Positions 1-11,908 are shown, counted from the first letter of the stretch. The stretch: DNA of 64,000 bases from Microstegium vimineum (GCA_022036555.1 CM039139.1:3184441-3248440); one strand, 5' to 3'. The notes: generated from the letters alone by a model not told the origin. Numbers and translations: made by a program.

Positions 1-3000
1 GAAAACCCCTGGAAGCTTGAGCATTTTGCAAAATATCCACAGGGTCGGTTCAGTCTTTTTCCTCGAGTAGTTGCATGGCGGGGTTGTGCTCCATGTCGAC
101 ACCTGTCCAGGGACGCACGTCTTGTCGTATACGTGGCGGCACCACGGAACCGTTGCCGTCTTCAAAACGGGACACCATCCACTCTGTCTCCCTTTTCACG
201 CCACTCCATCGCTCTGCCTTGCTCTGCCGAGCGCTCCATCTTCATCGGCGAACTTGTTAGCCACTTCCATCCGCTCAATCCTCTGTCTTTGTCTTCACTT
301 TGACCTTGCGCATTCTCGGAGTAAGTTAGTGGAAGCCATCGAGCCTGCATTCGTTCAGCGCGGCTCCGTCTTCTTCAGCTCCGACGAGACCACCGCTGCT
401 CTGGTCCGTCCTCGACCGGGCTGCACATGAGCCACATTGTATTTTCATCTTGTGTTTCTTGCTCCTTGTTCATCTCTGATTCGTGTCGGGTTCTCCGTTT
501 TGCAAATGGTGGATCATAGCTCCGCGAACATCTCCGTTGCTGCGCAGTTCTTCGTCTCCGCCGGCACATTCTCCATCGACGGTCGTCTGTGCTTCCTCTC
601 CGGCCACGCTTGCTTGTGCTTCGTGACCAGGGTGAGCTCCTCGACCTCTCCGCTCTACTCGTTTGTCCTTGAATCGAGCCTTCGAGCTCTGTCCTCGAGC
701 ACCGCCGCTGTTCTTGTTCGGCGCGGCGGTGTGTTCGTCGTCGAGTCGTTGTAGTTGATCTTTTCGAGATCTGAGTCTTACGCTAGCTTTGTCTAGACGT
801 CCTGAGTCTGTTTCGAGGGGCAGTTGCCCTCGAGCGCATGCGTGTTTCCTCCGGCGCACGTCGCACAGATCCCCACGACCGCCATGACCGTCGATGAGGA
901 TGTTGCGTTTAGCTCTGAGTTCGTTTCGTGCGCGCTTCGCGTTGTTTGGGGGCCGCTGAGCTCGCTAGAGTTGTTAGTTGAGCTGATCGAGGCCTGTGTC
1001 CGTCGGCATGTGTGCAGTCGAGCTCGGTTCACTGCCATGGTCGTCGAACGAGGTCAGCTGTGTAGGTTTTAGCCTCGTTTCTGTGGGCGTTTTGCTCGCG
1101 GTTGTCCTCTGAGTCGTGATCGCGGCCTAGTTCCTTCGATCGAGGCCTAGCTTCTCTGATCGAGGGTCGATCGAGGCCTAGCTTCTTTGAGCGAGGTCTG
1201 TGCTCGACGGTGTGCGATCGGTCGAGCTCCGGCAGATCGCCTTCACCCTCGATGAGGTGTCTCTGAGGGTTTGTTTGGGCCGTGGCGCACCTCGTTGGGT
1301 TCAGCTCGGCAAGCCAAAGCAGGTTCGAGGGGTAGCCGTTCGGTTTGGTCACCGACGGCGACTCGCCGCCGTGTTTTGTGGTTCTCGACGTCGCTCGAGC
1401 GTCTGTGCCACTATTGGGCAGGTTTTCGCCGTCCGTAGGTTTTGTGCAGGGTTGTTCCGGTTTCCTGTTTAGTTCAGTATGTTCTTAATCCTGTAAAAAT
1501 GCCCTGTTTAGCTATAAAATGTTTAGAAACCCTAATAACTTTAGGCTTTGAGTGATTTTGGATTATTTGATGCAAATGGTCAATTGTCCAGTGACAAACA
1601 CAAGTTGGACATGCTTGATGTAATGTTGTTTGCTCAGTTCTTTTGGATGTAATTATTAACTTAGATAATCAAGATAAATAGGGTTTAATTAATTTGCTTT
1701 CTAACCTAGTGTTGCTTTCCTTCATGAAGGGAAGTGGTACTCAAGGTGAAATCTGTTTTAGTCTTCTCTGAAGATCATGCTTGTTTGAGTTGAGCATCAT
1801 GTTTACTGTTCGAGCATCATCTAAAACATGTCATTATATCGTTTGGATTGTTCATTGGTTGGGTTGGATACCTCCAGTGAAGAGGTTTTCTCTCTTGAAT
1901 CTGAGCCCAAGTTCGTCTATCCCTCCAATCAAGGCAAGCCCCGGTGCATTCAAACATTTCCTTGTATTTAAAAGGATTGCTTTAAATACACTTATGTCTA
2001 TACTTTTTCATTACGGTACTTTATTAAATTCCTACTTGATGCATAGCTTTATCCTTGTATTAATTGTACCTTTAACCTTGACACTTGTTTAAAGATGCAA
2101 AGTTTTCGCAAAAATGCTTAGTATGCTTAGAACTTTTATAGTGGGTGATTTCCGGTCACCTACGCATAGCGCATTGCTTCGGCAAATGGTTATGTTTTCC
2201 TAGAAGGGATGATGTTGTTGCTGGAAGTAATAATCTGAGACCGGGCGGACACGATGTTGGAGAGCCATCAGCGGTGTCTGGTGAGCGGGTTCTTTCCGCC
2301 TGTGTCGATTAGGAACCGTCCGTTGTAGACGTCCAAGGGTTGTGACTTTGGAGTACTTATCACATACTCCGGGAAGCTGGACTCTGGCTATTCTCGCTTG
2401 AAGAACGGTTAACCCGCACTGGGAGTGGAGAGATGGCGAGAGTAGTGTGTACCCTCCAAGTTAGCGAACTAGATGGAGGTGTACTATGCTCTCGGGTGGC
2501 GGAACCCCGGTCTTGGCGAGAGGATCCAGGGAAAGGTAGTCATATGCGTGCTTTAAGCGGCTGTATATGTCGTGTGATAGGGAAGCCCCAGCTGGGATAA
2601 ACCGGTTTGAATCGTCGTGTTCCTCGGATATGGAAACATGACCCTGTCCTCTACCACGTAGTAATACACTTTAACGGGATACTTGTTGGATCCCTTTATG
2701 GATGTTTATTACCTTGTTATCGATCATACATCTAGATCGATACTTGAGTAATCTTATGGGTAACATAAATGATATAAATTATTTTTATAAATGCTCATTT
2801 ACGCAAAATACTTGATCCTTGTAAACCACACCTTGAATCCTATGACTTGCATACTGTTTTGTCCACCAAATACTTTTCTTTGTCGGATAAGTCTTGTGGA
2901 GTACTCCCGTACTCAGGGTTTGTTAACCCCTGTTGCAGATGAGGATCACAACCCGGTTTGTGTGGCTTCTTGCTGCATGACCGTGGTCAGTATAGATGAA

Positions 3001-3339
3001 GATGAAGAATAAACTGTCCTTGCTTGACTCTTGGGCAAGAGTACCTCGATTGTTCGTTCTTAAGCTATCAGCAGCTTGATGTATCTTATCATATGACATT
3101 AAGTTATGTTTCAAAACTTACGGTTGTAATATGACTTTAAATTTCTACTACTTTGATGTAATGCAAAAATTTCGTATTACTTCTGTCACGATTGTAATGA
3201 GGTGATCCTGTTCGGAAAGAGGTGGATGACCTGCTGCAAAGTGGCGACACCTGATGGGCTAATTAAGATTTGGATCATCTGTTGGGATTAAGTTGGTTAA
3301 TCCTGGCAAGTGGGCCCTATCTTAAGAGGTTCTGTCACA
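1..3339. mobile_element. LTR-like right portion of a Ty3/gypsy-type element (left end outside window)
   Basis: No convincing protein is encoded here; the open frames are short and mutually overlapping. The right edge reads TCTGTCACA at 3331-3339, which read on the minus strand is a typical LTR start (TGTGACAG). Immediately right of it the sequence switches to PMD-element DNA. The GC-rich 5' half with repeated 'cgaggcctagcttct' phrases (about 1120-1200), the AT-rich middle and a long non-coding stretch near 2160-2660 resemble the multi-kilobase LTRs of grass chromovirus (Tekay-like) elements. The family assignment is an impression rather than a match. The left LTR end and target-site duplication lie outside the window. 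It appears to have inserted into the downstream end of the PMD cargo gene. Confidence 0.45.
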
Positions 3340-3376
3340 ATGTAGCCTTGGCTTTTGCAGGTGTCGGTGTAGGTAC

Positions 3377-5163
3377 CTATTGAGGAGTGAAGGCAGCTAA
3401 CGTGGGGGCTTTGTTGCCGATGAGTGATGTAGGACTCATCATGCGAAGGTTGAAGGGCTTGCCACTGTTGCTCATCGTGGGGATCGGATCGTCGACCTGT
3501 CAAACGTAAGAGGGTTAAGTACCGATGATGGAAGCAAAGTAATAAGGAATGCATTGGGATAAAAACTTACTGCGTCGTCAGGGATGATGTGATCGGCGTC
3601 AATCATGTGCCGATAGTAGTGCGATGACTTAGCAAATAATTGATGCCTCCATTCTTTCCACCAGGACTTGTACTCATTCGTGATGAAGGAGGTTGGCGAC
3701 CAGGAAGACAGATCAATGTCTGACATATCGGCACTGGGAGGAAGATTGACGACCTTATTCCATTCTAGAGCGCTGGAGATTGTCTGCCTGGGCTTCACCA
3801 TTTTGGAGTAGCAGAGCTTAATCGGCAGTTGGCCAAATGCCAGTTGTCTCGCGGCTGCCGATGGGTAGTAGAATTCGTAGGATGGAGGGGTATTCTTCCC
3901 GGATCCAAAAATATTGACTGGAATAGCCCGGGGCACAATGCTGGCCTTCATGATTGTTTGGTTCTGGGGCACATTCCCATCGGTCAGATTGAACAACAGT
4001 GGAAATTGGTTGTTCTCATCAACGTATGGCCACCAGAGCCGTTCTAAAGCAGAGATTCCGTTGTAAAATCTCTGAAAGAATAAGCCGAGCTGCTCTGCAT
4101 CGGCATCGGTCCCTGGCAGCACTATAATGGCCTCTCCGAAGTTGAGTGGAGGGCGAGTTGCCGATTCATCACCCCTGCATTGGTGGTCTTCCGATATATC
4201 CCTTGGGAATCGTTGGGCGAACAAGTCAAACTGGAGAGCCTTGTGCATGTGTGCGTTTAGCCACATGTTGATAAACCACCAGGGACCCCCAAGGTTGTCG
4301 ATGGGCTCGCCTAGCAGTAACTTCTTGGCTACTTGATGAAGAAGGCGGTAAACCGATCCAAGGAGATATCTGCCTAGCGGAAGTCTTGTTCCATCGGTAT
4401 GAAGTTCGGCTGCTGGAAGATGCATAGTAGTGGGTCCAACTGCCCTGCCGCAGAAGATGAATTTTTCTAACCACATATTCAGGAAAGTGGCGTGCTCCCT
4501 CTGGTTTACCAATCCTGTCTTCTGGTACTCATGGATATAGCCTGTCCAGCCGCCAATGTTCCGGGTGTTCACCTTGTACTCAGCTTTTCTGTTGAACAAG
4601 GTGAAGGTATCGGCAGAGGAAACGTCCAAGCCGGTCAACATATGGACATCGGCAAGGGTCGGAGTGGCTGGTCCGTGTCGGAAAAGGAAAGCATTCATGG
4701 TGTCAGACCAGAAATAGGAGGCAACCATCAACATGTTCTCGTTCTTTTCCATATCGGCAATGGAAAGCCTGATGCACTGATCCAAATTGCGTTCTTGCCA
4801 ATAGACTTGTTGCATCCTAGCGACCCTAAGGTACCAGTTCTTCCACCCTTTGGTAGGCTTGGGCCATGAGCGAAAGGCATCCTTCCATAGTCCTAAACCG
4901 AAGCACTCAGATCTGAACGGAATTCGGTTAGCCTCCGCATTAATCAAGTAACTGGGATCAGGGTTCCCCATGGGACCGAGGCAAGTGAAGCTAGACTGCT
5001 CAAGTGGGATCACTACCTTGTTATACAGTTCCTAGGGTTCAAAAAGAAAAAGAAGAGGGAAGAATCAGAACAGGAACAGAAAAAATTCTAGATTCGTACT
5101 AGCGGGAGGTTGGATGAGGAGGAAAGAAGATTTTACCTTGGGGATGTCGACTTGGATCGCCAT
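3377..5163 (-). CDS. Plant mobile domain (PMD) protein, antisense cargo of a gypsy element, C-terminus probably truncated
   Basis: Three exons fit splice consensus and phase. Exon 1 is 5137-5163 (nine codons, MAIQVDIPK, donor GTAAAA). Exon 2 is 3571-5031 (487 codons, acceptor CTAG, donor GTAAGT). Exon 3 is 3377-3496, ending in TAG. The product is about 535 aa. Exon 2 has PMD-family (PF10536) hallmarks: a Trp-rich N-terminal part (SWPKPTKGWKNWYLR), an RHGPATPTLADVHMLTGL block, and GPWWFINMWLNAHMH. PMD proteins are related to Arabidopsis MAIN/MAIL1 and are also carried by transposable elements; their biochemical role is unsettled. Exon 2 has no internal stop, unlike the copy at 55979-57436. The final TAG lies where the other copy reads on, so the proline-rich and coiled-coil tail is missing here. 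The gene is antisense to its host element. Confidence 0.7.
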
Positions 5164-5582
5164 TGGAGCTGAAGGAGTGCTTGCGGTTCGTCCTTGGATT
5201 AGGGAAAGAACTGTTGCTCGGGCTCGAGCAGGTGCTCTTCGGGAGCGCTGCCGGAGGTTGAAGACGAAGGCGGAATGTGAAAGTAAAAGTGAACTTGGGG
5301 TAAAAAGGCAGATTGGATCCTGGTAATTTTTATAAGCCTAGCCAGGGGTATTTTGGGATTTCGGTTCACACTGTGCAGGAATGTGGAGAGGCCTGCGGTG
5401 GATGTGCGCGATAATCAAGGAGGTTTGCAACTGTTGGTGCTACAATCGAGGGATTTTATTATTAAATTGCGGTTCCGCACGCGGGGATCGAGGAAACTAT
5501 GCATTTATCTCGGAGGTAACGGCTACAGTAGAGAAAATTTCGGCGTGTAAAGTATTATACACTCCGAAACTGGGGGGGCATG
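5164..5582 (+). other. Upstream region of the PMD gene and 3' internal end of the element, with polypurine tract
   Basis: No further coding sequence is seen. The stretch must hold the promoter and 5' UTR of the antisense PMD gene, and it runs into a purine-rich tract, AACTGGGGGGGCATG, ending at 5582 directly before the LTR. That is the expected place for the primer of plus-strand synthesis in a plus-oriented element. The other PMD element has the same arrangement before 57937. Confidence 0.6.
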
Positions 5583-6640
5583 TGTTGACACCGTTTTTCG
5601 GCACGTGTCAAATGAGCTAAGACTTGTGTTGGTCGGCAGTCGTTTTCCATCGGCATCGGGAAGACATAGATCAATATTGCCGATGAGAGTATGCTGTGAG
5701 AAGACTAAGTCTGTTGCTGATGGAAGTTGGGGGTTTCGGATGTTGCCGATGCCGATTGCCGATAAGGTTAATTGGTGAAGTCAGGTCGTATGGGATGTAG
5801 AGTTGCCGTTGCCGATTGCCGATGAGGGGATGTACCGATTGCCGATCGAGAAGTATTGCCGATACCGATGGGCATGGAGTGCCGATAAGTACAGGGTGAC
5901 TTGGCGCTTGGTGTCAGCAGAAGGCTATGGGTGGCCAAAGAAGGAAACTGCGGATTGAAGAGGTCTGCCGATGGAAAGTTTTCATCGAGGGAGAGATATA
6001 AGGAAACTGGTGATATTATGCCAGTATTGTTATAGCAGTTTGAGTCTGGCTCTTGCATGAGTTGTTTGTTTTCCTTTAAAATAGGTGTGTTTGTTTAGGA
6101 AAATAGTATTGTTATTTTGGATCCGACTCCTGCGCGAGTCAGTTTCCTTAAAGTTAGGAGTTTGTTTTAGGAAGGGTACGGATCGTATCTCTGTACAACT
6201 ATCCATGCGGGAGTATAAATATGTGCCCGAGGGCTATGTGTAGAGAATCAATCCAATATCAAAACAAATCAATTTACTCTTATTCTACTTTTATCGCAAT
6301 TTACCCTTTACTGCATTAGCTGTAGTTTATCAACGAGTTCTTCAAGCTTCGACGGGCTGCATCAGCTTGATCTCTGTCAAATCCTTGCAAGTTCCGCGTG
6401 GGAGTACTTCTGAGCTTTGGCATCCGGGCGCATCGCTGTTGCCTCGTTCAGCTCTGCTCTAGTTATCCTGATCAAGCCTCAATCCCAGCATCCGGGCGTA
6501 TCGCTGTTGTCTGGATTGGATCTTGTTCTAGTTATCGTCCTTGTCGATTAACTGGTCAAATCGATTGGCACGCCTCCGGATATCGAATTTCGGGTATAAG
6601 CCTGAGGTGTTCGCAGACCCTAACGCTTTTTGTGTCAACA
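5583..6640 (+). repeat. 3' LTR of the left PMD gypsy element (1058 bp)
   Basis: It begins TGTTGACACCG and ends TGTGTCAACA, a perfect TGTTGACA/TGTCAACA terminal inverted pair. A TATA box (TATAAATA, 6214-6221) marks the likely start of R. U3 is crowded with GCCGAT motifs (about 5650-5960). A related solo LTR lies at 10801-11903. The base run after it, CGGTC, would be its target duplication; the partner is outside the element part seen here. Confidence 0.85.
6214..6221 (+). promoter_or_regulatory. LTR TATA box
   Basis: TATAAATA lies in the context GGAGTATAAATATGTGCCC. The same context recurs in the solo LTR (11477-11484) and in both LTRs of the complete element (51857-51864, 58420-58427), so it is conserved between families and probably positions retroelement transcription. 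Confidence 0.6.
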
Positions 6641-9092
6641 CGGTCGATTGACCGGTCGAAGATTTGTTTGTCGGATTCCGGAGTCTGACTACGCCCCCTT
6701 TCCCTGTAGCCCAAAAGCGGACGTGTCGTGTCTTTCCCGTTCGAGGAGTGGTGCCAAAGCTATGCTCGCTCTGCGGTCCAGACTCTGAACGGCGTGCCCT
6801 GAGTCCGCAGTCTGCTTGGCCATTAATGGCCTCGCTGCATGGTTGCGCCTCCTTAAAGTGGGTGCCGTCGAACAGTGCAATGTGGTTGGGCGGCGCGGCT
6901 GTAGCTTCACGGGCCGGTTGTCACGTGAGTTCCCTGGCGTGCTATAAATAGTGGTGGCCACCTGTGGGGAAGCACACATCCTCACAACATGGCTTGCCCT
7001 AAGTTCTTCCTCCGAGGTCCCGTCGGAGAGCCCTCCGAGGCGCCCTGGTGGACGGCCTTTTGAGAGCAAAACCGGATTCAGAGGAAGTTCTGTGTTGGGG
7101 GTGCACGTGTCCCCTTTCGCCTAGTGGCAGGATTGAGACGAAGCTCTGCGAGATGTGCATAGCTTCCTCTTATCCTCACCTCTGGGCGAAAGAGGAGTGT
7201 CACCACCCCCTGCACGAATCGCTCTCGGAGGGCGGAAGGTGTGGAGTCCGCCTTTTGGTTGGATCCTTTTCTCCGCCTCCGGGGAGCGATGGCGTGCTTC
7301 CCCCCACCAAAGGGCAGTCAAGGATGTGTCCACTGGAAAATTCATGGCAGCTTTTGCGTGACTCTAGGGGTGGGCCTACCCTTGACTGCTGGTTGATGGT
7401 GATGCCGCTGTCCATGAGATATGCGGGCTTGGAGACGCCGATGTTCGGCGAGCTCGGAGCTGCTTCATCGGCGTGGCATCGCCCACGGAGGAGCTAGGGA
7501 GACTTAGCTTCTAAGTGCCCAATCAACTCTGGAGGAGGGGAAACAGCCTGGGGCTTCCCGAAGACAAGGCGACTGCTGTTCTCCCATAGCTGCAGCCGAG
7601 TTGGTCTAGGTGACCCCTGGGTCGCAGCGCCGCCGTCCGAGGCGGCCTTGTATTTTAGGTGGATGCCTCCCGAGCCCCGCGGCTGGGTTGCATGTCCTGT
7701 ACACATAGGCGCGTTGGGCGGTGGTGCGTTCTTTTAGCGCGGGTGCCCCTTAGGCACCCTTAGCTTTTGGCCGTTCGGCCTGGGATTTCCCTTCAGTCCA
7801 CCTTGTGAACGTTTTCGTGTTTTTTGGTGTCTGATCATTGGACTTATCCCCCATGGCTCCTAGAGAGCGTGTAACCCCTGCAAGGATCAGAATTCATGTA
7901 TTTGAAATAATAAAGAGATGTTCTATGTTTACCTTCGTGGGCCTCTAATGAGCGAGGCGTAGTGCGCTATTTTTCCTGCTCCGTTCCTCAGTTGCTGAAC
8001 CGGTAGGAGGGGCGCGGCGGCAGCCCCCGAGTCTTCGCTCGGCGCGAAGAAATTGTCTCGGGTCTGTGCCGTCTTTTCGTGCGTTCCCCGCGCATCTCTC
8101 CGCGAGAAGGGGGAATGTGAGCCGGTCCATGCTATCCTCGAATCGGACGAACCATGGATGCTTGTTGAGGTAATGATAGGAAAATCTGAGTGGGGTGCTC
8201 GGTTCCCGTTCGATGGGGTCCCGGCTGGTGGCCCATGTCGTGGCTCACCCCAAATCGGTTTCATATAGTAGCCGGGTCCGTTCAATGGGTCCCAGGGGCC
8301 TGTTGCCTTCCTTCGGTAGGAATACCATAAACCAATCATCCGTGAAGACGGACTCAAATACGAAATCTGGGAATGACCTTGGCGTCCGATCGCCAGGCTA
8401 ACGACCGCTAGTGTGTCCATTCCCGATTCGCCCCTCGCTCTGTTGTCCTGAGGCAACCGTTTCGAACCCCGTTGGGCCGGCCTTCATACCCCTGGACCGT
8501 AATGGGCCGTCGGGGCGTCTATAGACCTTATCCCTTTTGGCTTACCTAGGCCCATGGGCTGTCGCCGTTTGTTGCGTCACGTGCACGTACCGCCGACCTC
8601 CGCGTGAGCCGGCCGAGTCGGGGGCTCTCCCAATACGCGCTTGCGCTCGTGAGGCGAGGGCCCGGGCCGGGGACGCGTGGGCGAAATTTGTGCGAACGGC
8701 GCGGTGGGCCCGGGGTAGATCTTGCAATGATGGATACAGGATACGAATCGGAACGAGGGAAAAAGGCAAGTGGTGTCAGTTACCTGTCGTCACGCGCGGC
8801 TCCCGGTATTCCAGCGTACAGTGGAGTGGATCGTGACCGGGCGGCCGCATTTAATGCGACTCGGGTCGTGGGGTCGTGCTCGTGGAGAGCCGCGGACGCG
8901 TCGCTCCACCTTCTAACCCCTCATATATATCTGTACGCCGCGTCACCACCCGGGAGTCTGCACTGTTCGGCCTTTCTTCACCGCTTCGTCTTGTTCGCGC
9001 CGAATTCTCTGAAGCTAGGGTTCGCGTCGTAGTGCGTTCGTCTTAGCCATTCCTTGCCCCGCGCCGCGTGCCTCTTCCCGGGTGGATTCCCG
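6641..9092 (+). other. Non-pol region of the RT-less gypsy element: transcription-unit-like segment plus upstream region of the T28 gene
   Basis: This GC-rich stretch lies between the PMD-element LTR and the Transposase_28 gene. It contains a plausible plus-strand transcription unit: TATAAATA at 6943-6950, a first ATG at 6989, and an AATAAA at 7909-7914 after a U-rich 3' part. The longest open frames (for example 7048-7497) show no recognisable domain. A second TATA-like element (TATATAT, 8924-8930) lies about 165 bp before the Transposase_28 start and may be its promoter. Confidence 0.4.
6989..7063 (+). CDS. Small ORF (24 codons) behind a TATA box, function unknown
   Basis: The first ATG lies 39 bp after TATAAATA (6943-6950). 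The frame begins MACPKFFLRGPVGEP, ends WWTAF and stops with TGA. I do not recognise it. It could be a peptide, a leader ORF of a longer transcript, or chance. Its position as the first ATG of a transcription-unit-like segment is the only support. Confidence 0.2.
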   Translation: MACPKFFLRGPVGEPSEAPWWTAF

Positions 9093-10771
9093 ATGGCCGG
9101 AGTACCTCCGGAGAAGAGCTGGCCCCGGTGTGAGGCTGAGTACGAACGAGCGCTTGCGCTGGTGGATGCGGGGATGCTGCGCCCAGAGCTCTCTGCCGAC
9201 AACGACGCCGAATGGATCGTCCCCACCGGTGTCGAGAGGCCAGACCCACCGGGCGGGTACGTGGTCTCTTTCCTGTCGTTCCACGAGCGCGGGTTTGGGA
9301 CGCCGCCATCTCACTTCTTCCGGGGGATCCTTCACCACTACGGGATTGAGGTTCAGAACCTCAATCCCAACTCCGTCCTCCACCTCGCGGCCTTCGTGGC
9401 TATGTCAGAGGGGATGCTGGCGACGGAGCCGGACTTCAACTTGTGTAGGTTCTTCTTCAAGGCGACGGCGTTCATCCTTCATTCCGGAGGGGTGAGATGG
9501 GTCCCGTTGAGCGGAGGGTGCGCCATCAGTCTCCGTTCCTCCAACTCCCACCTTTACATGCCGGCGCGGACGAGCTCTTCCAACTGGGGATGGCACTCAC
9601 AGTGGTTCTACATTCGGAACCACCCCGAGGCGCCATTGCCGGAGTACACGGACCGACGTTTCACCGAAGAGCTTCCCAGCTGGAATGACGACCTGACCCC
9701 AGGGGAACTTGCGGGGATAGCGCCCTACATCTGGAGCTTGGGGCGGCTCCGCGACACGGAGCTGAACCTTTCGGGCGTCGTCGCACAATTCCTGCAGCGT
9801 CGGGTGCTCCCGCTCATGGCGCGGGTGCGTGCGCTACACGACATGGTTTCGGGGGCGTCGCGTGAGGGATCCGCCATGGCGGAGGTGGATCTGGAGCTCG
9901 CGGACGTGGTCAAAGTTGCCCAGAGGTTGCTCGGTGATGCCCTGGATGAGGATGGTGCTTACCATTGTCCTCCGATGCGCCCTGACCTCAACTTCATCGA
10001 GCTGGTAAGTCGAGACCGTGATGTAGTGTCCTTTCTCCGTACTCCCTTTATTTGGTGGTGACGACTTCGTACTGTTTGTCCTTTTTCTGCAGGGGCCCCT
10101 CTCGAGGGCTCGCCACGTGCCCACACCTCTTCCTGCTCCACCGGTGCTCGATGTGGCGGAGCTGGATTGGGAGGCCCTCGAGGGGGATGATGATGACGGC
10201 GAGGACATGTGCCCTCTATCGGAGGTGGTCCCTGCGCTCCGAACGACAGGGCCGGTGCGTCAGCCGGTCGCGGCCACGACCACTATGGTGGCACCGATGA
10301 GAGTGCTCGGTGCGCATCTGGCCCCTGGTAGTTCTAGGGGCGGTGCTGCCGGTGGCACTCCATCCAGTCCTCTTCCCATCCTGCCGGCGGAAAACAGGGG
10401 CGACGAACGGAGCGGTGGCTCAGGATCCTCGAGCCGTGGCACAATGGAGACGATGCGGAAGAGCAGCCGTGTCTTCTCCCCGCGGTAAGTCTGCGCCACG
10501 CTAAGATCTTTTCCGCTTTATCAACGTGGTACGATCGTCTGTGGTGTGAACGCGGGATGGAAATTGCAGGAACGCTGGGAGCCCCGACCATGAAGGCTGG
10601 AAGAAATTGCGCGTGGAGGCGCCCCTGGTTGGTCCGGGGTGGAGCGCTGCAGCCTTGGGCGCGGGTTCGATGGACGCCGCCAGGGGCGGGAGTGGCCCGA
10701 CCCTGAACAGTGCCGTCGCGATTGGCGTAGCGTCACGAGTGCCTGCTGGTGCTGGGCCCGCGACTGTTGTG

Positions 10772-10800
10772 ATAGCGGTGACCACGGCTCCGATACCACT
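10772..10800 (-). repeat. 29-bp copy of the copia primer-binding region outside the copia 3' LTR
   Basis: Positions 10772-10800 are identical to 19952-19980, the primer-binding region next to the copia 5' LTR. Here the copy lies on the outer side of the 3' LTR, where host DNA and a target-site duplication would be expected. See findings. Confidence 0.8.
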
Positions 10801-11903
10801 TGTTGACACCGTTTTTTCGGCATGTGTCAAACGAGTTAAGACTTGTGTTGATCAGCAGCCGTTATCCATCGGCATCGGAAAATCATGAGTCAGTATTGCC
10901 AATGGGAATATGCTGCGGGAAGACTAAGTGTGTTGTCGATGGAAGCCGGAAGCCTCATATGTTGCCGATAGGAGTTGAATGGCTCACCAGAGGGCGATTG
11001 CAAAGATGCTGATGCCGATTGCCGACGAAGAGATGTTGCCGATACCGATGCTGATTGCTGGTAGGGGTTTGATTGGTGAAGGCAAGTTACCAGTACAAGG
11101 TTGCCGATCGGGAAGTATTGCCGATGCCGATGGGCATGGGGTGCCGATGAGTACAGGGTGACTTAGCACTTGATATCAGCAGAGGATTACCGGTGGCCAA
11201 AGAAGGAATCCGCGGATTGAAGGGATCTACCGATGGAAAGTTTTCATCGAAGGAGAGGCATAAGGAAACTGGTGATTTTATACCGGTATTATTATAGCAG
11301 TTTGAGTCCGACTCTTGCATGAGTCGTTTGTTTTCCTTTTAAATAGATGTGTTTGTTTAGGAAAATAATATCATTATTTTAGATCCGACTCCTGCGCGAG
11401 TCAGTTTCCTTAAAGTTAGGAGTTTGTTTTAGGAAAGGGTACGAGTCGTGTCTCTGTACAACTCTCCATGCGGGAGTATAAATATGTGCCCAAGGGCTGC
11501 GTGTAAAAATATCAATCCAATATCAAACAAATCAATTTACTCTTATTCTACTTTTATCGCAATTTACCCTTTATCGCATTAGTTATAGCTTATCAACGAG
11601 TTCTTCAAGCTTCGACGGGCTGCATCACCTTGATCTCCGTCAAATCCTTGTAAGTTCCGCGTGGGAGTACCTCTGAGCTTTGGCATCCGGGCGTATCGTT
11701 GTTGCCTCGTTCAGCTCTGCTCTAGTTATCCTGATCAAGCCTCAATCCCAGCATCCGGGCGTATCGCCGTTGTCTGGATTGAATCTTGTTCTAGTTATCG
11801 TCCTTGTTGATTAACTGGTCAAATCGACTGGCACGCCTCCGGATATCGAATTTCGGGTATAAGCCCGAGGTGTTCGTAGATCCTGATGCTATTTGTGTCA
11901 ACA
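10801..11903 (+). mobile_element. Solo LTR of the PMD-type gypsy family (1103 bp) with target duplication CCACT
   Basis: It begins TGTTGACACCG and ends TGTGTCAACA, and is closely similar throughout to the LTR at 5583-6640, including the TATA box at 11477-11484 and the GCCGAT-rich U3. It is flanked by CCACT (10796-10800) and CCACT (11904-11908). There is no internal region, so it is a solo LTR left by LTR-LTR recombination after insertion. Confidence 0.9.
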
Positions 11904-11908
11904 CCACT

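Larger units (their letters stand above)
3340..6640 (+). mobile_element. 3' part of a Ty3/gypsy element carrying an antisense PMD gene
   Basis: The element is in plus orientation: an antisense cargo gene, then a polypurine tract at about 5569-5582, then the 3' LTR (5583-6640). Its gag, pol and 5' LTR are not present, because DNA left of 3340 belongs to another element. It belongs to the same broad group as the complete element at 51374-58768: same layout, same PMD cargo, and LTRs sharing many blocks (TATA region, 'cgacgggctgcatc', the 'ggtataagcccgaggtgttcg' end). Its LTR is longer, 1058 versus 832 bp. Confidence 0.75.

Noticed and set aside
71..1472. Overlapping GC-rich open frames on both strands
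   Set aside because: No domain or consistent composition, and they lie in LTR-like DNA.
9093..10004. Calling the Transposase_28 gene a working transposase
   Set aside because: The Pfam label is historical; no catalytic triad or terminal inverted repeats are seen.
10772..10800. Explanation of the 29-base copy as an unremoved tRNA primer
   Set aside because: It matches the element's own DNA past the tRNA-complementary segment and carries the same non-tRNA base, so a tRNA template does not fit.
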